DNA of 64,000 nt from Palleronia sp. LCG004. Its GTDB lineage: Bacteria; Pseudomonadota; Alphaproteobacteria; Rhodobacterales; Rhodobacteraceae. This document shows, piece after piece, positions 45,448 to 54,057 of the stretch; the stretch's first letter is position 1, and each line of letters opens with the position of its first letter. The stretch lies in the NCBI RefSeq assembly GCF_032931615.1, contig NZ_CP136761.1, positions 124,001-188,000 of the forward strand, in the 5' to 3' direction. The notes beneath the pieces are model-generated. The model searched no databases. It was not told the origin of the DNA and was given only the letters and a program-made list of their open reading frames with translations. The translations under genes and the position numbers were made by a program.

Positions 45448-45701
45448 TTTGCTCACTGGAGCTTCTTCACGCTGGCGCGATCAAGGCTCGTTGGCAACAA
45501 AAATCGTGCGCTACCGGGAACGACCGCTTTTTGTGCAGCCTACGGCGCAAATGATCGTTTCGAGCGTCATGGCGGGATCCCGGCACTCGGTCTGGCAAGA
45601 CCGCTGCCGGCGTCGTGCACTCCGTCGATGACCGGGCATACCGGTCCCCGGCTGGGGTCGAAGCCTGAGCCCTGCTGTGTCTGCTTCCCTTGCGATATTG
45701 G

Positions 45702-46352
45702 TCAGACGGCGACCGCGCGGAGGAACAGGTCGAGCCCCGTTTCGAATCGCCGCAGCGGGTCGCGGACGTCATGCGTTCGATGGGGATCGAAAAGCGCATC
45801 CGCGATCGACGGTCGCACCATCGCCGACAGGATCGCCGCCGCCTGATCGGTATCGTCGAGTTGCGCCTCGCCCCGCGCCACGGCGCGGTCGAGCTCGGCG
45901 CGGATGAGTGCGCGGTCGCGCGAGATGAACCCGGCGAGACAGGTCCGAGTGGATTCGGAGAGGCCTTCGCATCCAGATGCCGTCATCCGCAGGATTGCGA
46001 TCGGCAGGCCATTATGGCGCGAGCAGGGTGCCGGCATCAGCAGGCGTCGAAGACGTTCGGCCAACGGCAATTCGTGTTCCTCGGGCGTCAGTTCGCGAAT
46101 GAACTCGCTTCGGAGGCGTTCCATGTAGGCCACGAAGAGCGCGTCGCGATCCGGCACCGCAGCATAGAGCGTGCGCTTGGACATTCCGGCCTCGGAGGCG
46201 ATCGCGGACATCGTCGTCCCGGCAAGGCCCTGCCGCTCGAATACGGTGCCGAGCGCGTGCAATATCTGATCCATCCGGTCGTCGGCGGACATCACCGGCG
46301 GGCGCCCCCGCGCGCGTTCGCCCTCGGCAATCGTTCGTGCGTCGCCGCACAT
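45702..46352 (-). CDS. TetR family repressor of the adjacent RND efflux genes
   Basis: The 216-residue regulator has HTH helices MDQILHALGTVFERQGLAGT, TMSAIASEAGMSKRTLYAAV and PDRDALFVAYMERL. The C-terminal domain resembles TetR_C (AefR/AcrR-like). ATG 46352 has GGAGGGGAA upstream; a TTG nine codons earlier is the only longer choice. It is divergent from the RND adaptor, with a perfect palindrome between the two starts, so it is very likely the local repressor of the pump. Confidence 0.88.
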   Translation of the reverse strand: MCGDARTIAEGERARGRPPVMSADDRMDQILHALGTVFERQGLAGTTMSAIASEAGMSKRTLYAAVPDRDALFVAYMERLRSEFIRELTPEEHELPLAERLRRLLMPAPCSRHNGLPIAILRMTASGCEGLSESTRTCLAGFISRDRALIRAELDRAVARGEAQLDDTDQAAAILSAMVRPSIADALFDPHRTHDVRDPLRRFETGLDLFLRAVAV

Positions 46353-46396
46353 TTCCCCTCCGTCATGCCGCACTTGCAAGATCCTCCGCCCCGGAT

Positions 46397-46418
46397 TAGG
46401 AAACCTGCACGTTTCCTA
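46397..46418. promoter_or_regulatory. Palindromic operator between the TetR and RND genes
   Basis: TAGGAAAC (46397-46404) and GTTTCCTA (46411-46418) form a perfect 8-bp inverted repeat with spacer CTGCAC, 22 bp in total. It lies 45 bases from the TetR start and 56 from the adaptor start, the typical size and place for a TetR-family operator controlling both genes. Confidence 0.85.
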
Positions 46419-46473
46419 TTTCCGGGCGCGCCGGACATCAAGTCCGCCCGCGCTGCGTCACAGAAAGCTCGCC

Positions 46474-47679
46474 ATGACCAGGTTTCACGCGATCGCGGTC
46501 TTCGCCGCTCTCTCGGGGTTCGTTCTCATCAGTGCCGCAAGCGCGCAGGAGCCGCCTCCGCCCGCCGTCACCGTGGTGACGCTCGAACCGGAATCCGTGA
46601 CGCTGAGCTCGACCCTGCCGGGCCGGGTTCGTGCCTCGTCCGAGGCGGAGGTCCGCCCGCAGGTCAGCGGCATCGTCACCGAGCGGCTCTTCGAGGAGGG
46701 CGGCGACGTCGAGGCGGGGGAGGTGCTCTACCGGATCGAACCCAGCAGCTACGAGGCAGCCGTGGCGCAGGCGCGGGCCGCCGTGGCACAGGCAGAGGCG
46801 CAGCTTCGGGCCGCGACCAGCGATGCGGACCGGGTCCAGAGCCTCAGCGACCGGGGCATTTCCGCGGCCGCGACCGAGGATAACGCCATCTCGACGCGCG
46901 ACGCCGCGTCCGCAGCCCTCGACGCGGCTCGGGCGCAACTGCAAGCCTCCGAGATCGAGCTCGACCATACCGCCATCCGGGCCCGGCTGTCCGGCCGGAT
47001 CGGTTTTTCGGAGGCGAGCGCCGGTGCCCTCGTCACGGCGAGCCAGGCGACACCGCTCGCCGTGATCCGGACGCTCGATCCCGTCTACGTGGATGTGACG
47101 CAATCGGCGGCCGACCTGCTCAGCTGGCGGCGCGGAGGCGGCGCGCCGAGCGACGAGGACATGCCCACCGAGGTGAGCCTGCAACTCGCCGATGGCACGA
47201 CCTACGACCAGACCGGTCGGCTGAGCGCCGCCGAGCCGCATGTGGACGAACAGACGGGCGTGGTCCTCCTCAGGATGGCGTTCGACAATCCCGACGGGCT
47301 TCTCCTGCCGGGCATGTATGTCCAGGTCGAGATGCCGACGCGCACGGCGGAAAACGTGTTCCTCGTACCGCAGGAGGGGGTCTCGCGCGATCGGCGCGGG
47401 AATCCGACGGCCCTTGTCGTCAACGCCGACAACGTGGTCGAGAGCCGCGAGTTGACGATCCTGCAGGATCGCGGGGCGGACTGGATCGTGGAAGCGGGGC
47501 TCGAGGCCGGCGACCGCGTGATTGTCGCGGGATTGCAGAAGGCCGCGCCCGGCGCGACCGTCACCCCCGAAGAGAGATCGGAGGCCCCGGCCGACGATCA
47601 GGCCAACGCCGCAGGCCCGGCTTCATCCGACGAGGCGCGCCGGCTGGCAGAGGCCGAGCCCGAGCCCGAGGACAACTGA
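46474..47679 (+). CDS. RND efflux periplasmic adaptor (AcrA/MexA type)
   Basis: The 401-residue membrane fusion protein has signal segment FVLISAASAQ (residues about 14-23). The lipoyl half-motifs VRASSEAEVRPQVSGIVTER and DVEAGEVLYRIEPSSYEAAV come next, then an alpha-hairpin (AVAQAEAQLRAATSDADRVQ), the second lipoyl half (IRARLSGRIGFSEASAGALV) and beta-barrel strands. No lipobox Cys is seen, so it is probably soluble or held by the pump. An acidic C-terminal tail (EAEPEPEDN) ends it. The permease start is 3 bases after its stop. Confidence 0.92.
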   Translation: MTRFHAIAVFAALSGFVLISAASAQEPPPPAVTVVTLEPESVTLSSTLPGRVRASSEAEVRPQVSGIVTERLFEEGGDVEAGEVLYRIEPSSYEAAVAQARAAVAQAEAQLRAATSDADRVQSLSDRGISAAATEDNAISTRDAASAALDAARAQLQASEIELDHTAIRARLSGRIGFSEASAGALVTASQATPLAVIRTLDPVYVDVTQSAADLLSWRRGGGAPSDEDMPTEVSLQLADGTTYDQTGRLSAAEPHVDEQTGVVLLRMAFDNPDGLLLPGMYVQVEMPTRTAENVFLVPQEGVSRDRRGNPTALVVNADNVVESRELTILQDRGADWIVEAGLEAGDRVIVAGLQKAAPGATVTPEERSEAPADDQANAAGPASSDEARRLAEAEPEPEDN

Positions 47680-47682
47680 TCC

Positions 47683-50600
47683 ATGGCCCGCTTCTTCATC
47701 GACAGACCGGTTTTCGCCTGGGTGATCTCGATCCTCATCATGGGGATCGGGATCCTCGCCATCCGGACCCTGCCCATCGCGCAGTATCCGCAGATCGCGC
47801 CGCCCACAGTCTCGGTCAGTGCGTCGTATCCGGGCGCGTCGGCGCAGACGGTCGCCAACACCGTAACGCAGGTCCTCGAAGAACAGATGACCGGTCTCGA
47901 CGGGCTGCGCTATTTCTCTTCCACCTCGTCCTCGGCCGGGACGACCTCGATCACGCTGACCTTCGAAACCGGCACCGATCCCGACATCGCGCAGGTGCAG
48001 GTGCAGAACCGCGTGAGCCAGGCGAGCGCGCTTCTGCCCGAACCCGTCCAGCGACAGGGCGTGACAGTGCAGAAATCCGCGTCCGGGTTCCTGCAGGTGA
48101 TCTCGCTCATTTCGACCGACGGCAGCTACGATCAGTCGGACCTCGCCGATTACCTCGCGACCAACCTGCGTGACGAGATCAGCCGCATCGACGGGGTGGG
48201 CAGTTTGCAGGTCTTCGGCGCGCCCTATGCGATGCGGATCTGGCTCGACCCCTCGAAGCTCTCGGCCTACGGCCTGTCGACTTCCGACGTCGTCGCCGCC
48301 GTCTCCGAGGAGAACGCCCAGATTTCGGCGGGGGCCTTCGGGACCCGGCCAGTGGCGGGCGAGCAGCAGCTCAACGCGACCATCACAGCGCAATCGCTTC
48401 TTCAGACGCCCGAGGATTTCCGCCAGATCGTGCTCAGGGCCGAAACGGGCGGCGGGCTCGTCCTTCTCGACGATGTAGCGCGGGTCGAGATCGGTGCCGA
48501 GAATTACGGCTTCGAATCCCGCTATAACGGGGCACCGTCGGCCGGTATGGCGATCTCCCTCGCGCCGGGTGCGAACGCGCTCGACACCGCCGTGGCGGTC
48601 GAGGAACGCATGGAGGAATTCGCAAACAACTTCCCCGAGGGGATCGACTACGTCATTCCCTACGACACGACGCCCTTCGTCGAGATCTCGATCGAGGAGG
48701 TCATCAAGACCCTGATCGAGGCGATCGTGCTGGTCTTCCTCGTGATGCTCCTGTTCCTGCAGAACCTGCGCGCTACGCTGATCCCAACACTCGCGGTGCC
48801 GGTCGTAATTCTCGGGACCTTCGCGGTGCTCGCCGTGGCGGGCTTCACGATCAACACGCTGACCATGCTCGCCATGGTGCTGGCCATCGGCCTCCTCGTC
48901 GACGACGCGATCGTCGTGGTCGAGAACGTCGAGCGCGTGATGGAGGAGGACGGCCTTTCCCCGCGCGAGGCGACGCGCAAGTCGATGGGTCAGATCACCG
49001 GCGCGCTCATCGGCATCGCCATGGTCCTGTCGGCCGTCTTCGTGCCGATGGCCTTCTTCGGCGGCTCGACGGGCGTGATCTATCAGCAATTCGCGATCAC
49101 CATCGTATCGGCCATGGCGCTGTCGGTGGTCGTGGCGCTGACCTTGACGCCCGCGCTTTGCGCGACGCTGCTCAAGCCCAAATCCCACGCCGCGCGACGC
49201 GGGCCCTTCGCGTGGTTCAACTGGGGGTTCGCGCGCGTGCTCGGCGGCTATGCGGGGACCGTGGGCTGGATCGTCCGGCGTCCGTTCCGCACGGGGCTCA
49301 TCTATGTGGGGCTCGCCGTGGTCATGGCGCTGCTGTTCGTGCGCACGCCGACGGGCTTCCTGCCCGAGGAGGATCAGGGCATTCTCTTTACCATCGTGCA
49401 GGGGCCGACGGGTGCCACGCTCGACCGGACCGTCGACGTGATCGAACAGATCGAGGATTATTATTTCACCGCCGAGAGCGAGGCGGTGGAATCGGTCTTC
49501 GGCGTGGGCGGTTTCGGCTTCGGCGGCGCGGGCCAGAACATGGGCCTCGCATTCGTTCGGTTGAAGGATTGGGAGGAGCGCAAGGACCCGTCGCTGAGCG
49601 CGCAGGCGGTGGCGGGCAGGGCCTTCGGGGCATTCTCGCAGATCCGCGACGCCATGGTCTTTCCGGTCGTACCGCCATCGGTCATCGAACTCGGCAACGT
49701 GTCGGGCTTCGACGTCTACCTGCAGGCCCGCCAGGGCCAGAGCCATGACGAGCTTCTGGACGCCCGCAACCAACTCCTGGGCATGGCCGCGCAGAGCGAT
49801 CTCATCGCGTCCGCCCGGCCCAACGGGCTCGAGGATGCAGCGCAGTTCAACATCGACATCGATTGGCGAAAGGCTGGCGCGATGGGGGTTTCGGCGTCGA
49901 ACGTCAGCAACCTCCTGTCGACCGCCTGGGCCGGTACCTACGTGAACGACTTCATCGATCGCGGCCAGATCAAGCGCGTCTACGTTCAGGGCGAAGCCGA
50001 TGCCCGCAGCACCCCTACGGATCTCGAGAAATGGAGGGTGCGAAACGCTTCCGGCGGTCTGGTGCCGTTCTCGAACTTCGCCGACGGCAACTGGACCAGC
50101 GGACCTCAGGGGGTCTACCGCTATAACGGCATTCCGTCGATGCAGCTGCAGGGCTCTCCCGCGCCGGGCGTTTCCACCGGCGAGGCCATGGCCGAAATGG
50201 AACGGCTCGCCGGTCAGCTTCCGGCAGGCTATTCCCTCGCCTGGACCGGCCTGTCGCTCGAGGAACGGCAATCGGGAAATCAGGCACCGCTGCTTTATGC
50301 CCTGTCGCTCGCGGCGGTATTCCTGTCCCTTGCCGCGCTTTACGAAAGCTGGTCGATCCCGTTCGCGGTCATGCTCGCCATGCCGATCGGGGTTCTGGGG
50401 GCCCTCGTCGGGGCGTGGCTCGGCGGGTTCGAGAATGGCGTTTTCTTCCAGGTGGGACTCCTGACGGTGATCGGCCTGACGGGCAAGAACGCGATCCTGA
50501 TCGTCGAATTCGCCCGCGACCGCGTCGCGGACGGGGAGGCGCTGATCCCTGCGACGATCGACGCGGCGCGCCAGAGGTTCCGCCCGATCGTGATGACCTC

Positions 50601-50820
50601 CATGGCCTTTTCGCTGGGCGTCCTGCCGCTCGTGCTCAGCACCGGGGCCGGTGCGGGCGGACGGAACGCGATCGGCTCGGGTGTTCTGGGCGGTACGATC
50701 TCGGCGACGATCCTCGGTGTTCTCTTCGTGCCGATGTTCTTCGTCGCGGTGGCCCGTCTCTTCTCCCGCCGCAGCAAGCGCGCGGATGCCGAACCGGCCG
50801 AGGCTCCATCCACGAGCTGA
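47683..50820 (+). CDS. RND efflux permease, HAE1 family (AcrB/MexB type)
   Basis: The 1045-residue inner-membrane proton/drug antiporter begins ARFFIDRPVFAWVISILIMG, the HAE1 signature. The proton-relay residues are present: the Asp pair in LAIGLLVDDAIVVVENVERV (about residue 400) and the Lys in IGLTGKNAILIVEFARD (about 935). Porter-domain sequences such as GVGSLQVFGAPYAMRIWLDP are normal, and the length is standard. No outer-membrane TolC-type gene follows, so the channel must be supplied elsewhere. Broad drug or solvent export is expected, but substrates cannot be predicted. Confidence 0.95.
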   Translation: MARFFIDRPVFAWVISILIMGIGILAIRTLPIAQYPQIAPPTVSVSASYPGASAQTVANTVTQVLEEQMTGLDGLRYFSSTSSSAGTTSITLTFETGTDPDIAQVQVQNRVSQASALLPEPVQRQGVTVQKSASGFLQVISLISTDGSYDQSDLADYLATNLRDEISRIDGVGSLQVFGAPYAMRIWLDPSKLSAYGLSTSDVVAAVSEENAQISAGAFGTRPVAGEQQLNATITAQSLLQTPEDFRQIVLRAETGGGLVLLDDVARVEIGAENYGFESRYNGAPSAGMAISLAPGANALDTAVAVEERMEEFANNFPEGIDYVIPYDTTPFVEISIEEVIKTLIEAIVLVFLVMLLFLQNLRATLIPTLAVPVVILGTFAVLAVAGFTINTLTMLAMVLAIGLLVDDAIVVVENVERVMEEDGLSPREATRKSMGQITGALIGIAMVLSAVFVPMAFFGGSTGVIYQQFAITIVSAMALSVVVALTLTPALCATLLKPKSHAARRGPFAWFNWGFARVLGGYAGTVGWIVRRPFRTGLIYVGLAVVMALLFVRTPTGFLPEEDQGILFTIVQGPTGATLDRTVDVIEQIEDYYFTAESEAVESVFGVGGFGFGGAGQNMGLAFVRLKDWEERKDPSLSAQAVAGRAFGAFSQIRDAMVFPVVPPSVIELGNVSGFDVYLQARQGQSHDELLDARNQLLGMAAQSDLIASARPNGLEDAAQFNIDIDWRKAGAMGVSASNVSNLLSTAWAGTYVNDFIDRGQIKRVYVQGEADARSTPTDLEKWRVRNASGGLVPFSNFADGNWTSGPQGVYRYNGIPSMQLQGSPAPGVSTGEAMAEMERLAGQLPAGYSLAWTGLSLEERQSGNQAPLLYALSLAAVFLSLAALYESWSIPFAVMLAMPIGVLGALVGAWLGGFENGVFFQVGLLTVIGLTGKNAILIVEFARDRVADGEALIPATIDAARQRFRPIVMTSMAFSLGVLPLVLSTGAGAGGRNAIGSGVLGGTISATILGVLFVPMFFVAVARLFSRRSKRADAEPAEAPSTS

Positions 50821-50988
50821 GAACCGTGCAGCGAGTGGGATCGGCTGAATGGCCGATCCCCGCCATCGCGATGGATGCGTGGGCGGGGGGGTCGAATCGT
50901 AATATTACATAAATCGACTTCTCGGCATCGCCGGACTATCAGGCGTACTTTGGATTAGCATCCTGCACCGCCAAATCGTGCCGGTAAC

Positions 50989-51027
50989 GAGCCTTCGCCC
51001 CGCCATCGAAACGGGGGGCAAAGGCTC
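50989..51027. terminator. Long hairpin between convergent genes
   Basis: GAGCCTT (50989-50995) pairs with AAGGCTC (51021-51027). An inner GCCCCG arm pairs with CGGGGGGC across one mismatch and a bulge. It lies 168 bases after the RND permease and 42 before the stop of the convergent gene, and could serve both. No long U-tract. Confidence 0.6.
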
Positions 51028-51068
51028 AGGCTTCGACGGTCTTCGTTGGACCGTCGGCAGCGTCGGAT

Positions 51069-51545
51069 CTAATCGTTGTCGCTGTATGCAGCGAAGTAGA
51101 GGCGGGCGAGTTCCGAGCGCGTGTAATCCTCTGCATTCAAGCCTAGCGCGTCGGCAAGCTGCGCACGTTCGGCTCGTTCCACGCCCTGCGTCGTCCCGGC
51201 ATTCGCCTCGGTGATGAAGTTCTCAAGCTCTTCGTCGTTTTCCTGACGGGCACGGCGCAGCTCGATCAGTTCATTCGTGGTGTACTTGCCGCCTTCGACA
51301 CCGAGCGATTTCGCCAGCTGCGACTGCGTATTCGAAGATGCGTTCTTCGTGGAGATGACTGTATGGTCGGTGATCAGCTTGAGGCGTAGATCGTCGTTCT
51401 CTTCCTGGGCGCGGCGCAGAACGATGAGTTCATTGGTCGTGTAGGCCCCATCGTCGACTCCGACGGAGCGTGCCAGCTGATTTGCTGCGACAGCCGGGGA
51501 GGCGAGTGCGAAGGCGGCGATGGCGATTGGTACAATACGGTTCAC
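51069..51545 (-). CDS. Exported protein with three copies of a QLA-LG-YT-NEL repeat
   Basis: I do not recognise the family. The 158-residue protein has a signal peptide (IVPIAIAAFALASPAVAA). Three related units follow. The first begins QLARSVGVDDGAYTTNELIV, the second QLAKSLGVEGGKYTTNELIE and the third QLADALGLNAEDYTRSELAR. The first two end in LRRA(Q/R)xENDxxL(I). Each unit looks like a helix, a turn containing Tyr-Thr, then a second helix, about 38-65 residues apart. The start is probably GTG at 51545 with GAGG upstream. It is a likely soluble periplasmic protein of unknown role and appears to be the last backbone gene before the mobile remnants. Confidence 0.75.
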   Translation of the reverse strand: MNRIVPIAIAAFALASPAVAANQLARSVGVDDGAYTTNELIVLRRAQEENDDLRLKLITDHTVISTKNASSNTQSQLAKSLGVEGGKYTTNELIELRRARQENDEELENFITEANAGTTQGVERAERAQLADALGLNAEDYTRSELARLYFAAYSDND

Positions 51546-51757
51546 TGTTATTACCTCGGGGTCTTGGGTCCGAAACATCTGCTTCGGCGGATGAGAATTG
51601 ATCAGCGAGGTCGATGCGTCGGCCTCTGATGCAGGTCATCTATATCTGTGCGTCTAAGATGATATTCCCAAAGAACGGCCTTCTTGTGTGCAAATATGCA
51701 CATGAGAATTAGCAGTGAAGGACTTGTATTGAACGCGCCTGATAGGGGCCGGTCCGA

Positions 51758-51949
51758 TTATGAACTGGCATGCAAAATTGGCTCTGAACCAAAGTTGGTG
51801 CATTTCTGGAGCCATGATGCGGCGACCGCACGCGCCCTCAGGAGCTCGACGTTGGCACGGCCATACATCTGTCGTTTGAGGGTCTTCAGGCGGTTGAACT
51901 GTCCCTCCGTCTCGCCGTTTGACCACGGCCCTATCCGGGCTGCGACCAC
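51758..51949 (-). pseudogene. ISL3-family transposase, C-terminal remnant
   Basis: The minus-strand translation reads ARIGPWSNGETEGQFNRLKT, continuing LKRQMYGRANVELLRARAV. This is the conserved C-terminal WSNGxxEGxxNRLKxxKRxMYGR block of ISL3-family (DDE, transposase_12) transposases. The upstream catalytic region is missing; the frame before it has no similarity. The sequence just beyond (51775-51815), with GGCTCTGAACCAAAG, may be the terminal inverted repeat end. Confidence 0.75.
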
Positions 51950-53128
51950 GGCCACCCGATCAGGCGGTGCGGCGGCGTTCGACAGGGGCCTCGCCCGCCA
52001 TCTTGTGCACGGCCTGCCGTTCGAGAAAGGGGAAAAGGCCATCCACCGCGCGATCGAGATCGCCTTCGTCACGGCGATCGGCACGAACTGGCGGCATCGC
52101 GACGTCAAGCGTGACCTTACATAGACCTTTCTCATCGAAGGCGCGCGAGACCAGCCCGTCATTCGGCGCGAGTTGAAGTAGCTGGAAGACTAGCTTTGGG
52201 AGAATGACTTAGGGTATGCCGATCGCCATGCCGCTGTGGAGCGGCGGCGTTATCTACTCAGCCATCTGAAGGAGAGGCTCACGACCGATTCTGGCCCCGA
52301 GCGCCATACGACCGACGCGCTCCGTCTGCTTATGTCGCAGCACTGAGACTATGGCGTCAATCGTCGGCGCATGGTCGACTACATTTCGTCGATCAACACA
52401 TTTCTTATCCGTGCCAACAATCAGGACGGTGTAAACTTCGTCGAGCTCGTGTTCCTCGGGACGGACAACCTTTACCTGAACGACCGCAAGAACGAGGACC
52501 ATTCGGTAATCGGGGCTTTTCGAGACCGGCTACTCACTCCACGCTCAGCAAGAAACACGCACTCGTCCTCGCCAACGCAGACATACCGCTCGAGAGTGGA
52601 CACGTGCTGCTAACTGACTATCGAAAAGTTGAAGGAAGACGCGCCGGCCCATTGAACCGCGCTGTTAACTGAGGCTGTCGAACCTGCCACCTTGCTCGCA
52701 ACAAGCATTATCGGGCGGCCTTCGAAGCGCTCGAGATTGCGCGTGAGGAGTTGACGCAAGTCCCAGTTGAAACGCCAAACCGCGCGAACATCGCCGCATA
52801 TCTTTCGGCAATCGCGGTAATCATTTAATGGCGGTACACTCAAGAGCCGTCGCCCGCATTTGAAGGCTAAGGCCCGCTAGGTGCTCCGAGATATCCATAC
52901 AAACACCCGGGCCGAAGACGTCATCATCGATGCTGCGCTCAACCACCTTATCCTCGAAGTTATGATTTTGCGCCAACTCCACAAGGCGGTGCACCTCCCG
53001 ACTTGACCGAGATTGAGAAAATCGCCACTGTGATAGTTCATCTTATTGATACATGAATTCCTGGCTACTGTCATTTCAGCGTAGACACCATTGCGGGACG
53101 CGCGCGCCGCAAGGTGACCTGCCGCTGC
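51950..53128. other. Decayed sequence with scattered short frames
   Basis: No intact gene. On the plus strand, discontinuous phrases (for example 52371-52540, MVDYISSINTFLIRANNQDG and NLYLNDRKNEDHSVIGAFRD, and 52700-52830, FEALEIAREELTQVPVETPN) look protein-like but are broken by stops and frame changes. I could not assign a family. The stretch looks like eroded genes between IS remnants. Confidence 0.5.
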
Positions 53129-53263
53129 ACACGGCTGCGAATAATTATTACCGACGGTCAGAATGCGAAGTTTCTTACCCTTGGCTAGCTGATCGTGGAC
53201 GAAGTCCATGGCCCATACGTCGTTCGGACTGATAGCTTGCTGGGGATCTTTCTGCAGTCCCAC
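53129..53263 (-). pseudogene. IS3-family transposase (OrfB, rve core) remnant
   Basis: The minus-strand translation reads SPNDVWAMDFVHDQLAKGKK, continuing LRILTVGNNYSQPC. This is the first catalytic-Asp block of IS3-group OrfB integrase domains (usual form PNQVWSMDFVSDxLxxGRRL, LRxLTVVDDFSREC). The second Asp position reads GNN instead of VDD. Nothing before or after continues the family, so it is an inactive fragment. Confidence 0.75.
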
Positions 53264-53300
53264 ATAGCTGTCGCCCAGACATTAAATAGCGTAGAGTTGC

Positions 53301-53343
53301 TAATAAGCGGTCGGAGATGATGGCCCAAACCGACCGCTTATTA
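53301..53343. repeat. 14-bp perfect inverted repeat
   Basis: TAATAAGCGGTCGG (53301-53314) and CCGACCGCTTATTA (53330-53343) are exact reverse complements around a 15-base spacer. It lies just upstream of the IS3 fragment and could be an IS end pair, a dispersed intergenic repeat or a small structured RNA. No gene overlaps it. The following 500 bases hold no supported gene. Confidence 0.75.
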
Positions 53344-53856
53344 AGTAGCCGCTAATGCAGATCTCAATGCGTATCGAGCCAAGTCCGCAAAATCCGAGAG
53401 GCCTAGCTTTATCCAATTCTGTACTTAGTGGTTGAAGTCCGATGTGGGGAAACTGCACTGCGGCAAAGAAGGCCTGTGCGAATGTTCGGAAGGGGCCGAA
53501 CGACGATCGGCGCAGCGCGCTCAGTTTTCGATCGGCTGCGCCGCCGTGGGTCCGGTCTGAACTTGAGATGCCCCAATGCTCAGAGCCACGCTCGCAGGCC
53601 CCGCGAAGTACGCCTCGGCGCGAACGATGGGGCAGGTTAGTTGGGAGTCCCGATCCGAAGGGTCGGTGGTCTCGCGCAAAGCTAGACCTTGGATTGAAAT
53701 GGTCCAGCATCGGGAAGCGTTCATGGTGGACGCCATAAACCTTCACGGCGGAGCGACGGGTCCGCAAATGACCCGATCGAAAGCCATTACTTACCTGAGG
53801 TCAGGACCTATTGATGGGATCGTCGCGATCTCATCAGGCTCCGCAATGAGGCTGTG

Positions 53857-53965
53857 ATGAGCGACCCGTTTTGGCTAACGGAAGAGCCGATGGACCGACT
53901 GAGCCCGTTCTGTCCCAATACCGATGGTCAGCCTCGAATGGACGATCGACGGGCGCTATGCGGCC
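53857..53965 (+). pseudogene. IS5-family transposase, N-terminal remnant
   Basis: The ATG at 53857 opens MSDPFWLTEEPMDRLSPFCP, then NTDGQPRMDDRRALCG. This is the N-terminus of IS5/IS1031-group transposases (usual form WLTDAQMARLxPFFPKSHGxPRVDDRRVLSG). After about 36 residues the similarity stops, and the epoxide hydrolase gene begins 93 bases later. It is clearly inactive. Confidence 0.75.
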
Positions 53966-54057
53966 GTCGGCTGTGAAAACATCCATCGACAATATGGATA
54001 GCGGATCGATGGACGTTACCTCCATCGAACCGCACCCCAGTTCAAGCGGAGAACATC

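Noticed and set aside
47623..50271. An 882-codon minus-strand frame
   Set aside because: It is antisense to the RND permease and has the His/Arg/Asp-rich composition typical of antisense frames.
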